This document shows positions 32,272 through 44,097 of a stretch of DNA of 64,000 bases, piece by piece. Each line of letters begins with the position of its first letter. The stretch's first letter is position 1. The DNA comes from Ascoidea rubescens DSM 1968. Taxonomy: Eukaryota > Ascomycota > Saccharomycetes > Ascoideales > Ascoideaceae. Location: NCBI RefSeq assembly GCF_001661345.1, contig NW_017962913.1:253428-317427 (forward strand), in the 5' to 3' direction. Under the pieces are notes generated by a model, which saw only the letters and a list, made by a program, of their open reading frames with translations, was not told the origin of the DNA and searched no databases. The position numbers were made by a program, and so were the translations under genes.

Positions 32272-34517
32272 AAAGTGTTATCTTTTCAAAACTAAAAGAA
32301 AAGAATATCGTTTTATTTTTTTTTAAAAGTTTGATTATTACAATAGCATGTAAAACACAAAAGAACAATTTTCTTTAAAAAAAGGAGGAGAACACAGAAC
32401 ATAACAGAAATCCTTTTTTTTTTTGTTGTTTAACAGAACTGATTATAAATTAAAAGAAGAAACATAATTATACTTTATAAAATTGGCCACAAATTTAAAT
32501 TTTGGTAATTTTTTGTTTGTAGATATGGTTCAGTGTGATTTAAATCTGATTTAAATTTGATATAACTTTAAATAAAAACAGCATCAATTACATCGAAATG
32601 AAAAAACGGTTGAAATGACAAAAGCCAAAGCGAATCTTGAAATCTCTTATTGGAGACACATTTGATGTGTCCTGATTCGATAGGTCTGCTAATTTTTCAA
32701 ATGAATCAGGTAAAAAACAACGATTTGTGTGCGTAAGGCAGCAGTCCGTGTAATAAGGCCTTTTCATAAACAGTTTCTTCAATTCAAACAGAAGAATAGA
32801 TCAAGACCTGACTTTTTATTGTTTTTTTTTTCGATCGAGTTTAAATTGATATTATCGGTGTCAAATCTAATGAGTGATAGAGAATCCAAGCCCTTATTGA
32901 GAATATGTCTCATTAATATGACAATGATTATTCATCATTATGATTGACAGTCTGTGTTGATTAAAAATCATCTTGAGATTATCGGTTTCTTTAATTTCTC
33001 GAAAGATGGTACCAGTGATCAGGTTCTTATGCACCAAACACAAAGAGCTGCCGAACGGTTAGCGAACAGAGGATCGGCAGGTCTCAGAACATGGCAACAG
33101 AATCTTCGTCAGTTAGAGCTTTGGAGTTTGATTTCCAGAATAGAGTTACGGAGTACAGGAAACAAGCTCATTTGCGCAGAGAAAAGCGCACGGGCTGGAG
33201 ACCCAAAGCGTGTTTTCCAAATATGAAACGCGGCCAAAGCAGAGCTGAGACACTGTTGCCAGCACTTTGAGGCGTGATGAAGGCGCATCCAACGTCTTCT
33301 GCCGCAGCCGCATGCTTTAAATGTGCCGGGCCAGGTTTTAGTATCAAATGCAGCACTGCGTTGCGTTGCGCGTTGCGAGAGCCAGAGAGACGGTGCAGGA
33401 GAGTTGTCTCGATTTCCCGATTGGTGCAGGAGCGGTTTTGGGGTGGTATAAAAGGTGTTGTGGAGAGGTATAAAAGAGGTGGAGGTGGATTGGAACCGGT
33501 CTGGAACTGGTTTTGGAGCTGTTTCTGCTTTGTTTTGTCTTGCCTCTCTTGTTCTGCCTGTGGTGCTTTGTTTGAGCCCAGCTCCAGCTTCTGCTGGCGA
33601 CAAACCTGCTTTTTCCTCTTCTTTCCAGCACCTGCACCATTTTGTGTGGTTGTTTCTCTCCAACTTGCGATTTTTGAACCACCATAAAGAGCTTTTGTCT
33701 CATAATCATCGAACTCTAATCAAAGAGATGATTAGTAAGTTTCGAGTTAAAAGCAAAAATTCTTCGTTTATCTTTATCTGTGCTTTTCTACTAATTGTGC
33801 TAGTTTTACTTTTTGATTCTTTTCAAGCTCTAACAATTATCTGTTTAAGTAAGTTTAGTGCTTTAAAATAGCTTGCAACTATTTGAATATTATTTTAGTA
33901 TGATTACCAATTTGAAATTATTCCAAATTATTCTATGAGTTTGGGTGATGGTTTGGGCAACTTTTTCACAATTATTTTTAATTTTTGTTAATTAATTGTT
34001 AATTGCTAATTTGTTTTTGATTTTGGTTCTCTGTTTTCAAGCGATTTGTGTTAAATTGTATAACTTTTTAATATTTTTTAACAATTTTTTTCACAATTTT
34101 TGATAACCTTTAATAATAAAATTATTTTAAATTCACTAATACTGCAATTTTATTCCAAAATTTGCTAGATTATTTTTGTCCAATTCAAATTAACTTCTCT
34201 GTGTAAAAAATTAGCTTACTAGTCTTTTAATGACCAATTCAGTTTTTAGTATTTTGTTTTGAATTAATATTTTTTTGTTTTTTTATTTTGCTTATTCCAT
34301 GTTTTTTTTTAATATAAATAATCGCAAGTATCCTTGATCATCTTATTCTTTTTTTCTTCTTCTCATCTCTGCATTACTTCCCACTTCCTATTTCAAGTCA
34401 ACACTTCAACTAACTATTCATACAATCTACTTTCCTATTCAATAAAACTAATCTACAAAACAAACAATATCTTATACAAATCAATTTCACTCATACTCAT
34501 TATACCCACTTTTGAAA
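32272..34517. other. 2.2 kb gene-free region with a GC-rich promoter-like island
   Basis: Bases 32272-33000 are AT-rich and featureless. About 33010-33690 is GC-rich with GTTGCGTTGCGCGTTGCG at 33360-33377, and two TATAAAA boxes 22 bp apart (33447 and 33469). After it a short frame, 33728-33871, encodes a 46-residue hydrophobic peptide (MISKFRVKSK then a likely membrane segment), which could be a leader peptide or chance. From 33870 to 34500 it is AT-rich leader. The likely client of the twin TATA is the gene at 34518, about 1 kb away, which would mean a very long leader or an unrecognised transcript. Confidence 0.4.
33447..33475 (+). promoter_or_regulatory. Twin TATAAAA boxes
   Basis: Two perfect TATAAAA elements with 22-bp periodicity (33447-33453 and 33469-33475), each followed by a G/A-rich stretch, in a GC-rich island. 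They point to a regulated plus-strand start just downstream. Confidence 0.45.
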
Positions 34518-35162
34518 ATGGATTACGAAAACGAATCTAATTTGGCAAATTACCCAATGATGCCCCCAATTCCTTACAACTATCTTACTGGCTATTATTC
34601 CAAACCAAGATACGTACCCTTCTGGCCTGTTAATTACTCCAATCCATACTTCCTTGAGTATGGTGATGAAGATGAAAAGACCAAAACCGATAAAAAGAAC
34701 TCCGAAAAGAATAAAAAGGACAAACTCAGGTTCTTCAAAGTCCAAATCTCAAATTACGAGGAAAACATAACTGATTCCAATGGCGAAACAACTACAAAGA
34801 GAGCTGAGTTGCCTATTTTCTCCTTTCCATACGAAAGCTCTAAAAACTTCAATTCCTTCTTAGAAGCATTGAAGGGCGCTTATTCTGAGATTCAACCTTT
34901 GCTAACTCCTGAAAACATCTCCATTTTTATTCAAGAAGATAACGCCAGTGTTTTGCCTAGTCATTGGGAATCTTTTATCAAGCCTGATATCAATGTCTCT
35001 ATTATCTTAAAGAAAAAGTCTTTGCCAAACAAAGTCAAGACAATGAAAACTCCTCATGGCTACTACTACGATCCAAAGATCCCAACTTATCTCTACAACA
35101 TTAAAAAGAAGAAGTATTTTAAAATTAGTGATGAATATAAAAATGTCATATTCAAAAACTAA
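34518..35162 (+). CDS. Unknown protein with a ubiquitin-like-fold pattern
   Basis: 214 residues; ATG at 34518. The N-terminal 45 residues are Tyr/Pro-rich (MMPPIPYNYLTGYYSKPRY), followed by a basic linker. Residues about 75-175 alternate strands and one helix: LRFFKVQISNY, LPIFSFPYESSKNFNSFLEA, ISIFIQEDNASVLPSHWESF, INVSIILKKK. That order (two strands, helix, strand, then V-L-P/W-x-x-F near a last strand) recalls the ubiquitin-like domains found at the ends of many filamentous-fungal proteins. The tail is Lys/Tyr-rich. No family name can be given; expression from an unusual distant promoter is possible. Confidence 0.62.
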   Translation: MDYENESNLANYPMMPPIPYNYLTGYYSKPRYVPFWPVNYSNPYFLEYGDEDEKTKTDKKNSEKNKKDKLRFFKVQISNYEENITDSNGETTTKRAELPIFSFPYESSKNFNSFLEALKGAYSEIQPLLTPENISIFIQEDNASVLPSHWESFIKPDINVSIILKKKSLPNKVKTMKTPHGYYYDPKIPTYLYNIKKKKYFKISDEYKNVIFKN

Positions 35163-36888
35163 GAAAAACAACAACAACAACAACAACAACAACATATAAC
35201 TTTACATTCAAAAAAAAAACTTCATAAAAAAAGGGTTTTTTTTATAATCATTACTGATATTCATTTTGTTTTTTATCATCATTTATTATCACTATTATCC
35301 ACTACACTCTAATCAATTTTTTTTCTAATTCCAAACTTCCTTTTACCTCAACTAGAAGGTGATTTCTATTATCTCATTGATGTTTTTTTTCCTATTCTTT
35401 TTTGTTGCTATCTTAGTTTTTGTCTTTTACCTTATATCTTATACCCCATATCTTATTTTCTTTACTCACAACTTTTTTTTTGTTTTTTTTGGCTATTTCT
35501 TATACTATATTCCTTTTATGTTTGTCTTATACCTATCTTATTTTTGCTCAAGAGAGAAATATTATAACCTTATTACTTTTATATTGCCAATAGTTAGCTT
35601 CTACTTTATTTACTTTATTTCTTTTAATAAATCAACCTTTTCGGTTTGTCATCACAATTCTTTGTATCAATGTTTTGTATTTACAAAAGTAGTATTCAAC
35701 TGAACAGCAACAGAACGCTCTGTCTATGAGCATATTACTGCAATTCTCTTCTTCAATCGAATATATCAGCGCTAACTCTCGCCAGCACCAGTTTGCCACG
35801 AAAATGTTGCAACCGTAAAACTTGTCAGTTATCAAACACCAAACTTAATGTTGATCCACGAACTTAGACTGAGCAGCTGAAACATTTGCGACTTCCAATC
35901 CAATTCCAGCACAAAATAAAGCCAAATGTTGCCTTGAAGGGAAGAACACAAAGAGTCAAAACAACCCAAACTCTAAGCGCTGAGCAGGTTTGGCCACTTT
36001 GGCTCGTTATTCAAGGAGAGAAGAGCTCTTTTATGATGTATTTTGAGTGCAAAAGAGTCAGAGTCAGAGACAACCTGGAGCAGAGCAGAAGATGGTGCAT
36101 CTACAAAGAGAGGAAGGTCCATTTCGTTCTGTAGTCTGGTGTTTTTATATATTGATATTATATAAGTTATGAATTTTTTCAAATGAAGAAGTGGAAAGTG
36201 AAATTGTTAGATTTGTTCAGGAAAACTATGGGTTGATTTGAATTTTGTTTCCTTTATTTTTGTTTTAGATATATAAACAAACTTTTAAAGTTAATAATAG
36301 AAAGAAGAAAAAGAAAGAAAAAAAAAATAAAGGATTTGAAAAAAAAATATATTCCAAGATAAACAAACAAAACAGAATAACAAAGAGAGATGAAAAGCTC
36401 AAACGTAAAAAACAACTCAAAAATAAAAGAAGACTTAAAATAAAACAAAATTTTTCTTTTCTCGGCAGTATAAACAAAAAAAAAAAGATGAATCCCATTA
36501 TTAATAATATAATTTGAATAACAATTAAATAAATAAGTAAATTAAAATAAAAAAAAATAAAAAAATAATCAATTAAATAAAAGAAAAATTGGTAAAAAAA
36601 AAAGGAAATTAATTTTTTTTAAGATAAAAAGACAAGGATTAAAAAAAATGACGATTAAAAAATACAATATTGTTAAAAAAAAGTTCAATATCTTTTGCTG
36701 TTTGTTGTTATTTTTATTTTTGTTTTCATTTGAATAAGAAATGTCAGAGTGAGTAAACAAAAATCTATTACCATTTTTTTTTTTGATTTTAATTTTAATT
36801 TTTTTCTATGATAAATCACTAATTTTTACAACAATAACAATAACAATAATAATAGTTAATAGATGGCAATGAATGAATACACAAAGTA
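35163..36888. other. 1.7 kb gene-free region
   Basis: A CAA repeat (about 35168-35194), T-rich DNA to 35700, a moderately GC-rich block without recognisable genes (35700-36135), then strongly A-rich DNA downstream of the forkhead gene. Hydrophobic frames in the T-rich part (35359-35703) reflect TTT/ATT composition, not a convincing protein. Confidence 0.35.
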
Positions 36889-38619
<1,731 letters not shown>

Positions 38620-38740
38620 TCATTATATTTAGATAAATACTTATTTAATAGACGAAAGATTTGTAATTGATTTGATAATTCAAAGTGAGGGGAAGTCAAA
38701 TAATAAGATGATAATCGATTGAGCTATTGAGATAAAGAGT

Positions 38741-38818
38741 GAATTGAATTGAATTGAATTGGATTAGATTAGATTGAATTGGATTGGATTGGATTGGATT
38801 GGATTGGATTGGATTGAA
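38741..38818. repeat. GAATT/GGATT pentanucleotide tandem repeat
   Basis: About 15 copies grading from GAATT to GGATT. On the transcribed strand of the forkhead gene it reads AATTC/AATCC, free of AG dinucleotides. Confidence 0.85.
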
Positions 38819-39052
38819 TATTAAATAAGTAAATAAATAAATAGGATGAATGTAAGTGAAATAAATTAATAGATTGATAAAAGAGAAAAAAAAAGTAATG
38901 TTAGTAAGATATCTTATAGTGCATTTAAAATTTAAAGTAAAATTTGTGTAACAATGTTAAATATATTGGTAATCTACCGATATATTTAACAATAACAGTA
39001 ATAATACAGTTGCTGCTATTATTGTTATGGTTTTTTGTTTTGTTTTGTTTAC

Positions 39053-39103
39053 CTTTTCTTCGATCCGTTGAGTGGACTTTATGCTTTGAATTCCCATGAC
39101 CAT
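39053..39103 (-). other. Alternative candidate first exon of the forkhead gene
   Basis: Encodes MVMGIQSIKSTQRIEEK (17 codons, phase 0) followed by a weaker GTAAAC donor. It also joins in frame to the main exon. Confidence 0.3.
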
Positions 39104-39646
39104 GAAAGCAGATGAGTAAGTGGTGAGTAGTAGAATAGAGAAACAGTAGAATGGAATAGAAAGAAAGATATAAGTAGGAGAATTAATAGGAATTCATGCA
39201 AGGTGATTGCGATTGAGTAGCAGTTGAAGAGAAAGAGGTTTTGTTGGAGTGGTTTGTTTTGGTTGATCTGATTTGATGGGATAATTTTTTTTTTCCGTCA
39301 AAATTTTTTCTTTCTGGAAAAAAACCAGTGGAAAGGGATGGAAAAGTGAAAAAACGAGCGAAAAAAAAGACGAGAGGGATGGGGGTGAATTGGGGAGAGG
39401 GAAACAAGGGAAGCACTAGGAGAACAAGACAGGAAGGACGAGAGACGAGAAGAGGAAGGGAGCGAGGAGTGGGAAGCTCAGGCAGCACAGGAGGCAGGAG
39501 CGAGGGACGGGGGAGTGGTCGAAGAGGTAAACAATGGAAAGGTAAACAGAAAAAAGGTAAACACAGGGGCGTGCCGCAGAGGCAGCAGCGGCGAAGGGCC
39601 CGGCGGCAGCGGCAGCAGGGGCCGGCGCAGGACGGGAAGCACATAC

Positions 39647-39688
39647 CTCACAGGAGTCGTCGAGTGGGAGCTTGGAAGACTGCGACAT
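39647..39688 (-). other. Candidate first exon of the forkhead gene
   Basis: Encodes MSQSSKLPLDDSCE (14 codons, phase 0) with a canonical GTATGT donor. Joined to the main exon it gives an N-terminus of the length expected from yeast Fkh1. Preferred over the inner candidate because of the donor. Confidence 0.5.
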
Positions 39689-39834
39689 GGCGTTGGTGGA
39701 GCAAACTCCTCTCAACAAATGCCAGCGGCCCCCAAATAGCCCGGCGTGAGCACGTGCTCTGAGCGTGACTCGTGTCGGCGCTTATTGCGCTGGGAGGGCC
39801 CTTCCCCAGCGGCAGCACAGGCAGCACAGGCACC

Positions 39835-40226
39835 ATGAGCTATCTTCTCGACTTCCAGCACGCGTTGGTCAGCGTTGTTACCACCGACGGCAGGCTCTTT
39901 GTGGGTCGCTTGGAGGGCTACGACTTGGCCACAAACCTCCTTCTCGCCCACACACACGAGATGGTTGTGTCGCCCGACGGCACTGAGGTGCTTCCCTTGG
40001 GGCTTTTCATGCTTAGAGGCTCCACTGTCGTGTGTTGCGGCTTGCTTGACGAGGACCTCTACGCGAAGATCGACTGGGCTACGGTACGTACTGGCGGTTT
40101 TTCAACCAATGCAACATCAATTCAATCTTACTACTTACTAACACAGCTCCAATATGCTAAATGCAATATGCAATATGAATATAGGTAAAAGGCCAACCAC
40201 TCAAAAGCACCAAAAACTCGTACTGA
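39835..40226 (+). CDS. LSM8: U6 snRNA-associated Sm-like protein Lsm8, one intron
   Basis: Defining subunit of the nuclear Lsm2-8 ring that binds the U6 snRNA 3' end. Spliced CDS join(39835..40083, 40185..40226), 96 residues, the same length as human Lsm8. Sm1 and Sm2 motifs: VVTTDGRLFVGRLEGYDLAT with NLLL, and FMLRGSTVVCCGLLDED. The donor is GTACGT at 40084 and the branch TACTAAC at 40136-40142; the nearby ACACAG 4 nt later is too close and ATAG at 40184 is used. The second exon encodes VKGQPLKSTKNSY, a typical fungal Lsm8 tail, which confirms the model. The gene is much GC-richer than its neighbours. It ends 11 bp from the convergent MDE1 stop. Confidence 0.94.
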
Positions 40227-40237
40227 CCACAGAGACA

Positions 40238-41230
40238 CTAGTATCCTCCCTTGTCATAAACATCCTCACCATCCTCGCTGGACAAGGGTATCCTGTTCTG
40301 TATCATCTTAATTCCAATCTCCAACAAATAATCAATGGCTTCGTTATAAATTTTTGCTTTCCAAATATCTTCTCCCCAAACATATATTCCATGTCTCTTA
40401 ACCAACACTGCCGTTGTATTGGGAAATCTTTCAATTGCCTCCTGGAGACTGTCCGTTAAATCCTCTTCAAAATTCTTGTTATCAATAATTGGAATAACTA
40501 AATTCTCGTCAAATCTCAAATTCCTCTTTTCTTTCAAAAATGGTATAGCTTTAATTTGCTCAATATGCGAGATCCGAAAATAATTCTGCTTCTTAATCAA
40601 CAAACTAATCAAAACCGCATTTTGAGAATGGGTATGAATACACGCTCCACTGTTTCTCAATTTAAACGTAGACAAAAATAATGGTGTGCATTGACTGGGC
40701 TTATACGTATTTTTCAGCTCCCGAACTCCTTCAATCTCGTTGGGCGTGTACAAATATTTACCACTGTCTTTGTAGTTATCAATAAGCCCATCGTACCCGT
40801 ACCCTCTTTTGATCTCATTTTCTTTCTCTTCGCCGTTTTGGTAATCTCTCAAAATAAATATCTCGTTGGGCTCGATCTTCTCCTTTTGCACCCCCGATGG
40901 CGCCAAATAAATTAGCTTTTTCTTTCCATCTCGAATGCTCAACCCTCCACCGGTCCCTGTAACCCAGTTGTTGTAATAAAAATCTTTACACAACAGGCAG
41001 ATCAAATTAATAGGATGCTCTTCATCTTCAATATCGTACTCAACTATATCTCCAATGTCTCCGTTCTTATGAAGTCTATCATGTTTGCGAACCCCTTGAA
41101 TTCTTTCAAGTTTTTCGGCTCGATGATCATAACCATGGTTGTGGACATGGTTGTGGCCATGGTTATGGCTTTTAAACCCATGCTTGCCGACTCTTTGTCG
41201 CTTCAGGTCCAGTTCCAACTCATATGTCAT
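40238..41230 (-). CDS. MDE1: Methylthioribulose-1-phosphate dehydratase
   Basis: Zinc-dependent dehydratase of the methionine salvage pathway, converting MTRu-1-P to the diketone intermediate. 330 residues from ATG at 41230. Class II aldolase/adducin fold: [20 protein letters not shown] with [27 protein letters not shown], the zinc ligands in [12 protein letters not shown], and the third His in [14 protein letters not shown]. The N-terminal 60 residues are His-rich ([15 protein letters not shown]), an extension not seen in yeast Mde1 (244 residues) that might bind metal. Acidic insertions follow. Its upstream DNA holds CTGTGG and CACGTG elements of the kind used by sulfur-amino-acid regulators. 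Confidence 0.94.
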   Translation of the reverse strand: MTYELELDLKRQRVGKHGFKSHNHGHNHVHNHGYDHRAEKLERIQGVRKHDRLHKNGDIGDIVEYDIEDEEHPINLICLLCKDFYYNNWVTGTGGGLSIRDGKKKLIYLAPSGVQKEKIEPNEIFILRDYQNGEEKENEIKRGYGYDGLIDNYKDSGKYLYTPNEIEGVRELKNTYKPSQCTPLFLSTFKLRNSGACIHTHSQNAVLISLLIKKQNYFRISHIEQIKAIPFLKEKRNLRFDENLVIPIIDNKNFEEDLTDSLQEAIERFPNTTAVLVKRHGIYVWGEDIWKAKIYNEAIDYLLEIGIKMIQNRIPLSSEDGEDVYDKGGY

Positions 41231-41941
41231 CTCCACTTAATATCCTTGTAGCACTCTTATAATATTCCCTTAGCTGGATCGAAAAACAAAACACTCCCAC
41301 TTTCCTCGCTTTTATACTCGATGAGGTCCCACAGCTGTGGCCCCATCTCTTCTATCTCGGCTCACGCCATACACGTGGAAATGGCGTGAGGTTATCACCA
41401 GGCCTCCGCTATAGCCCTCTACTACAGACCCTCACCAACGGGGTCTGCGCTATTTTCTTATCAGCTCCCGCTTTTTTCTGGAATTGCTCAACTCTCGATT
41501 GCTTTCTGATACTTTAATAAATAGTTTAATACTTTAATAAATTAAATACTGTAATACAAGATACTTAAACAATTGACCATACTTTCAGCATACTTTCAGC
41601 ATATTTCCAGCTGAAATTGCCTTTACACCAGATCTACCTCCAACCATTGCACCTCTGCTCCTGCTCTATTGTGTTTCACTGCCCAAACCAATCCTTCCAC
41701 AAGCACTACCTCCCATTCTTTTTATTTGTTTTTATTATTATTATTTTCACTATTATTATTATTTTCACTATTATTTTCAAAATCTCTCAAATTTCACTAC
41801 ATCACTACTTATCTACTAAATTAATGACCCATATATATCCTTATATATATCTCCCGTTTTATTTCTTATTTCTTATTTTCTAATTTCATCATTTCATTCC
41901 ACAATTTCTTAATTTCTTGATTTCTTAATTTCACATCAAAA
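41231..41941. other. Divergent promoter region of MDE1 and the TB2/DP1 gene
   Basis: A GC-rich patch at 41325-41470 near MDE1, then AT-rich leader DNA toward 41942. No gene was found. Confidence 0.4.
41329..41377. promoter_or_regulatory. Candidate sulfur-regulon sites: CTGTGG palindrome and CACGTG
   Basis: CCACAGCTGTGG (41329-41340) contains the Met31/32 core CTGTGG in both orientations, and CACGTG (41372-41377) is the Cbf1 site. They lie about 100-145 bp upstream of MDE1. Cbf1 and Met31/32 recruit Met4 to methionine genes in Saccharomyces; use here is inferred. Confidence 0.45.
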
Positions 41942-44004
41942 ATGGAAATCTTAGTCTTCTTTAATAACCTATTATTTTACTTTTCTTCCTTTCAATTTTT
42001 CTCTCTATTCCTAATTCCAATTCTTTTATCAATCAAAATCCAAAATTACAACAACCCAATCCTACTCAAATCTTGGATAAAATTTCTACTCATCCTATCC
42101 ATCTACAACTTCTTTTCAAACAACACAAACCTCTCATCACTACCCATCACCACCACTATCATCAATACTTGTATCAACGCTTATCCTCGCATTAAATCAT
42201 TCATACCCATTTTATCCAATCTATTCAACCTACTCTTCGTCTTTTGGCTATTCAACCCTTACTACCAAGGCTACATTTCTCTATTCAATACTCTATTCCT
42301 CAACTTCAACTTCTTCAACTGCTCGTTATTTCTCTTCAACACTATCTTGAAATCCACACACTTATTCCTATTAAACTCTCTCAATTACCTGCTTAAAAAC
42401 TTACATTTCCTTAACAACATATCTTTTCTATCCAATCTAAATGACTTCCTAATCAACATCAACCAATTTATTACAATAAACAATTTCCACACCACCACTA
42501 CCATAACCACCACCATCACTGCTAATAATGACAATTATATCATAAATTCAACCAAAAATAACTCAAACCAAAGCATAAATAGCGAAGCTGCTGATTGCTT
42601 CTTTTCAACTTTAAATAGCTACAAATCTCATCATAAAAGTAAATCTCTAGCAAGTGATCTTAACACCGATAATACTCACAATATTCTCAGTAACATTCAC
42701 AATAATATTCATAATGTTACTGATATTGATAATGATAACGATAATAATATCAAATTATCTCATAATACAAAAAACTTATACCTAACATGTTTACTATTAC
42801 AATTCAATGAAAAATTAAACTCAAACAAAATTATACTCAATATTGTAAAATTTCTTCTGGCTTGTCTTCAAAATATTTTCCACTTCTTCTTTTACCCATT
42901 CAATCTACTCTTCTCAAAATTTATTCCATCAACTCTTAATAATAACAATAATAATAATAATAATAATAACAATAAAAATCTAAAGCTAAACTTAAAACAT
43001 TCAAACGATTTCAATGATTCAACCATAACAACTCTTAACTCAATCAATCTCGATACAAATAACAAAATTCATAATAAAACTCATAATAATCATATCAAAA
43101 ATGTAACTTTCAGTTCTAAAGAAAACATAATAATACAAAACTCAAACCTCCATCAAAATCAATCCAATTCAAACACAAACTTAAATATATCAAACTCACT
43201 GGTAAAATTTAATATTCCAATGATTCATATCAATAATACATCTGATGGTACTTTTTCAAATAACCATAATAATCACAATCACAATCACAATCACAATCAC
43301 AATCACAATCACAATCACAATCACAATCACAATCACAATCACAATCACAATCACAATCAAAATCAAAATCAAAATCAAAATCACAATCATAATGATAATT
43401 ATAACTATAATTATAATTATAATGATATAAACGATAATGAAAATCACGACAACTCATCTACATCTCTATACTTTTTAAAAAAATTAACAAAATCCTCAAA
43501 ATCAAGATCCAGATCAAAATCAAAATCAAGAAATTCCTTCGAAATTAATAACAATACAAGATTAAGATCAAATTCAAATTTATCATTCGACTCTAAACTT
43601 ATATGCGATTCAACAACTCTGATCAATGAAGCAAGTATATCCCAAAATAACGATAATAACGATGCCTGCAGTGATAGAAGAAATTCCTTCAAGGATTTCT
43701 TTAGAAGATCTTCCACCATTAAATCAAGATCAAACAGTAGAGCAACTTCCCCGGTCGTAAATAACATATACCAACAATCTCGTTTATCCTTCTCAAATAA
43801 TAATATCACTAATAACAATACAAACATTATTAATAATAGTTTAAATCTAAATTACTTAAATGCACCTGAAAAAGTCAAGACAAGAGTTGAAAGACAATCA
43901 TCATCTACATCAACTATTATGCCATTACTAAATGACCATTATTTAATCAAGAATCAATTAAATCATAAGAAATCATTAAGCGATCACATTTCCATTGAAC
44001 CAAT

Positions 44005-44097
<93 letters not shown>

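Noticed and set aside
33109-33709. Several frames of 100-180 codons on both strands of the 33 kb island
   Set aside because: Mutually overlapping, no conserved motif, and amino acid content mirrors the GC-rich, CTG/CAG-rich DNA.
35359-35703. Hydrophobic 114-codon frame that looks like a membrane protein
   Set aside because: Almost entirely Phe/Ile/Tyr/Leu from T-rich DNA in a 3' region; no charge pattern or family motif.
39183-39762. Cys/Pro-rich and Arg/Gly-rich frames next to LSM8
   Set aside because: Composition artefacts of the GC-rich intronic DNA; only the short forkhead exon there has splice support.
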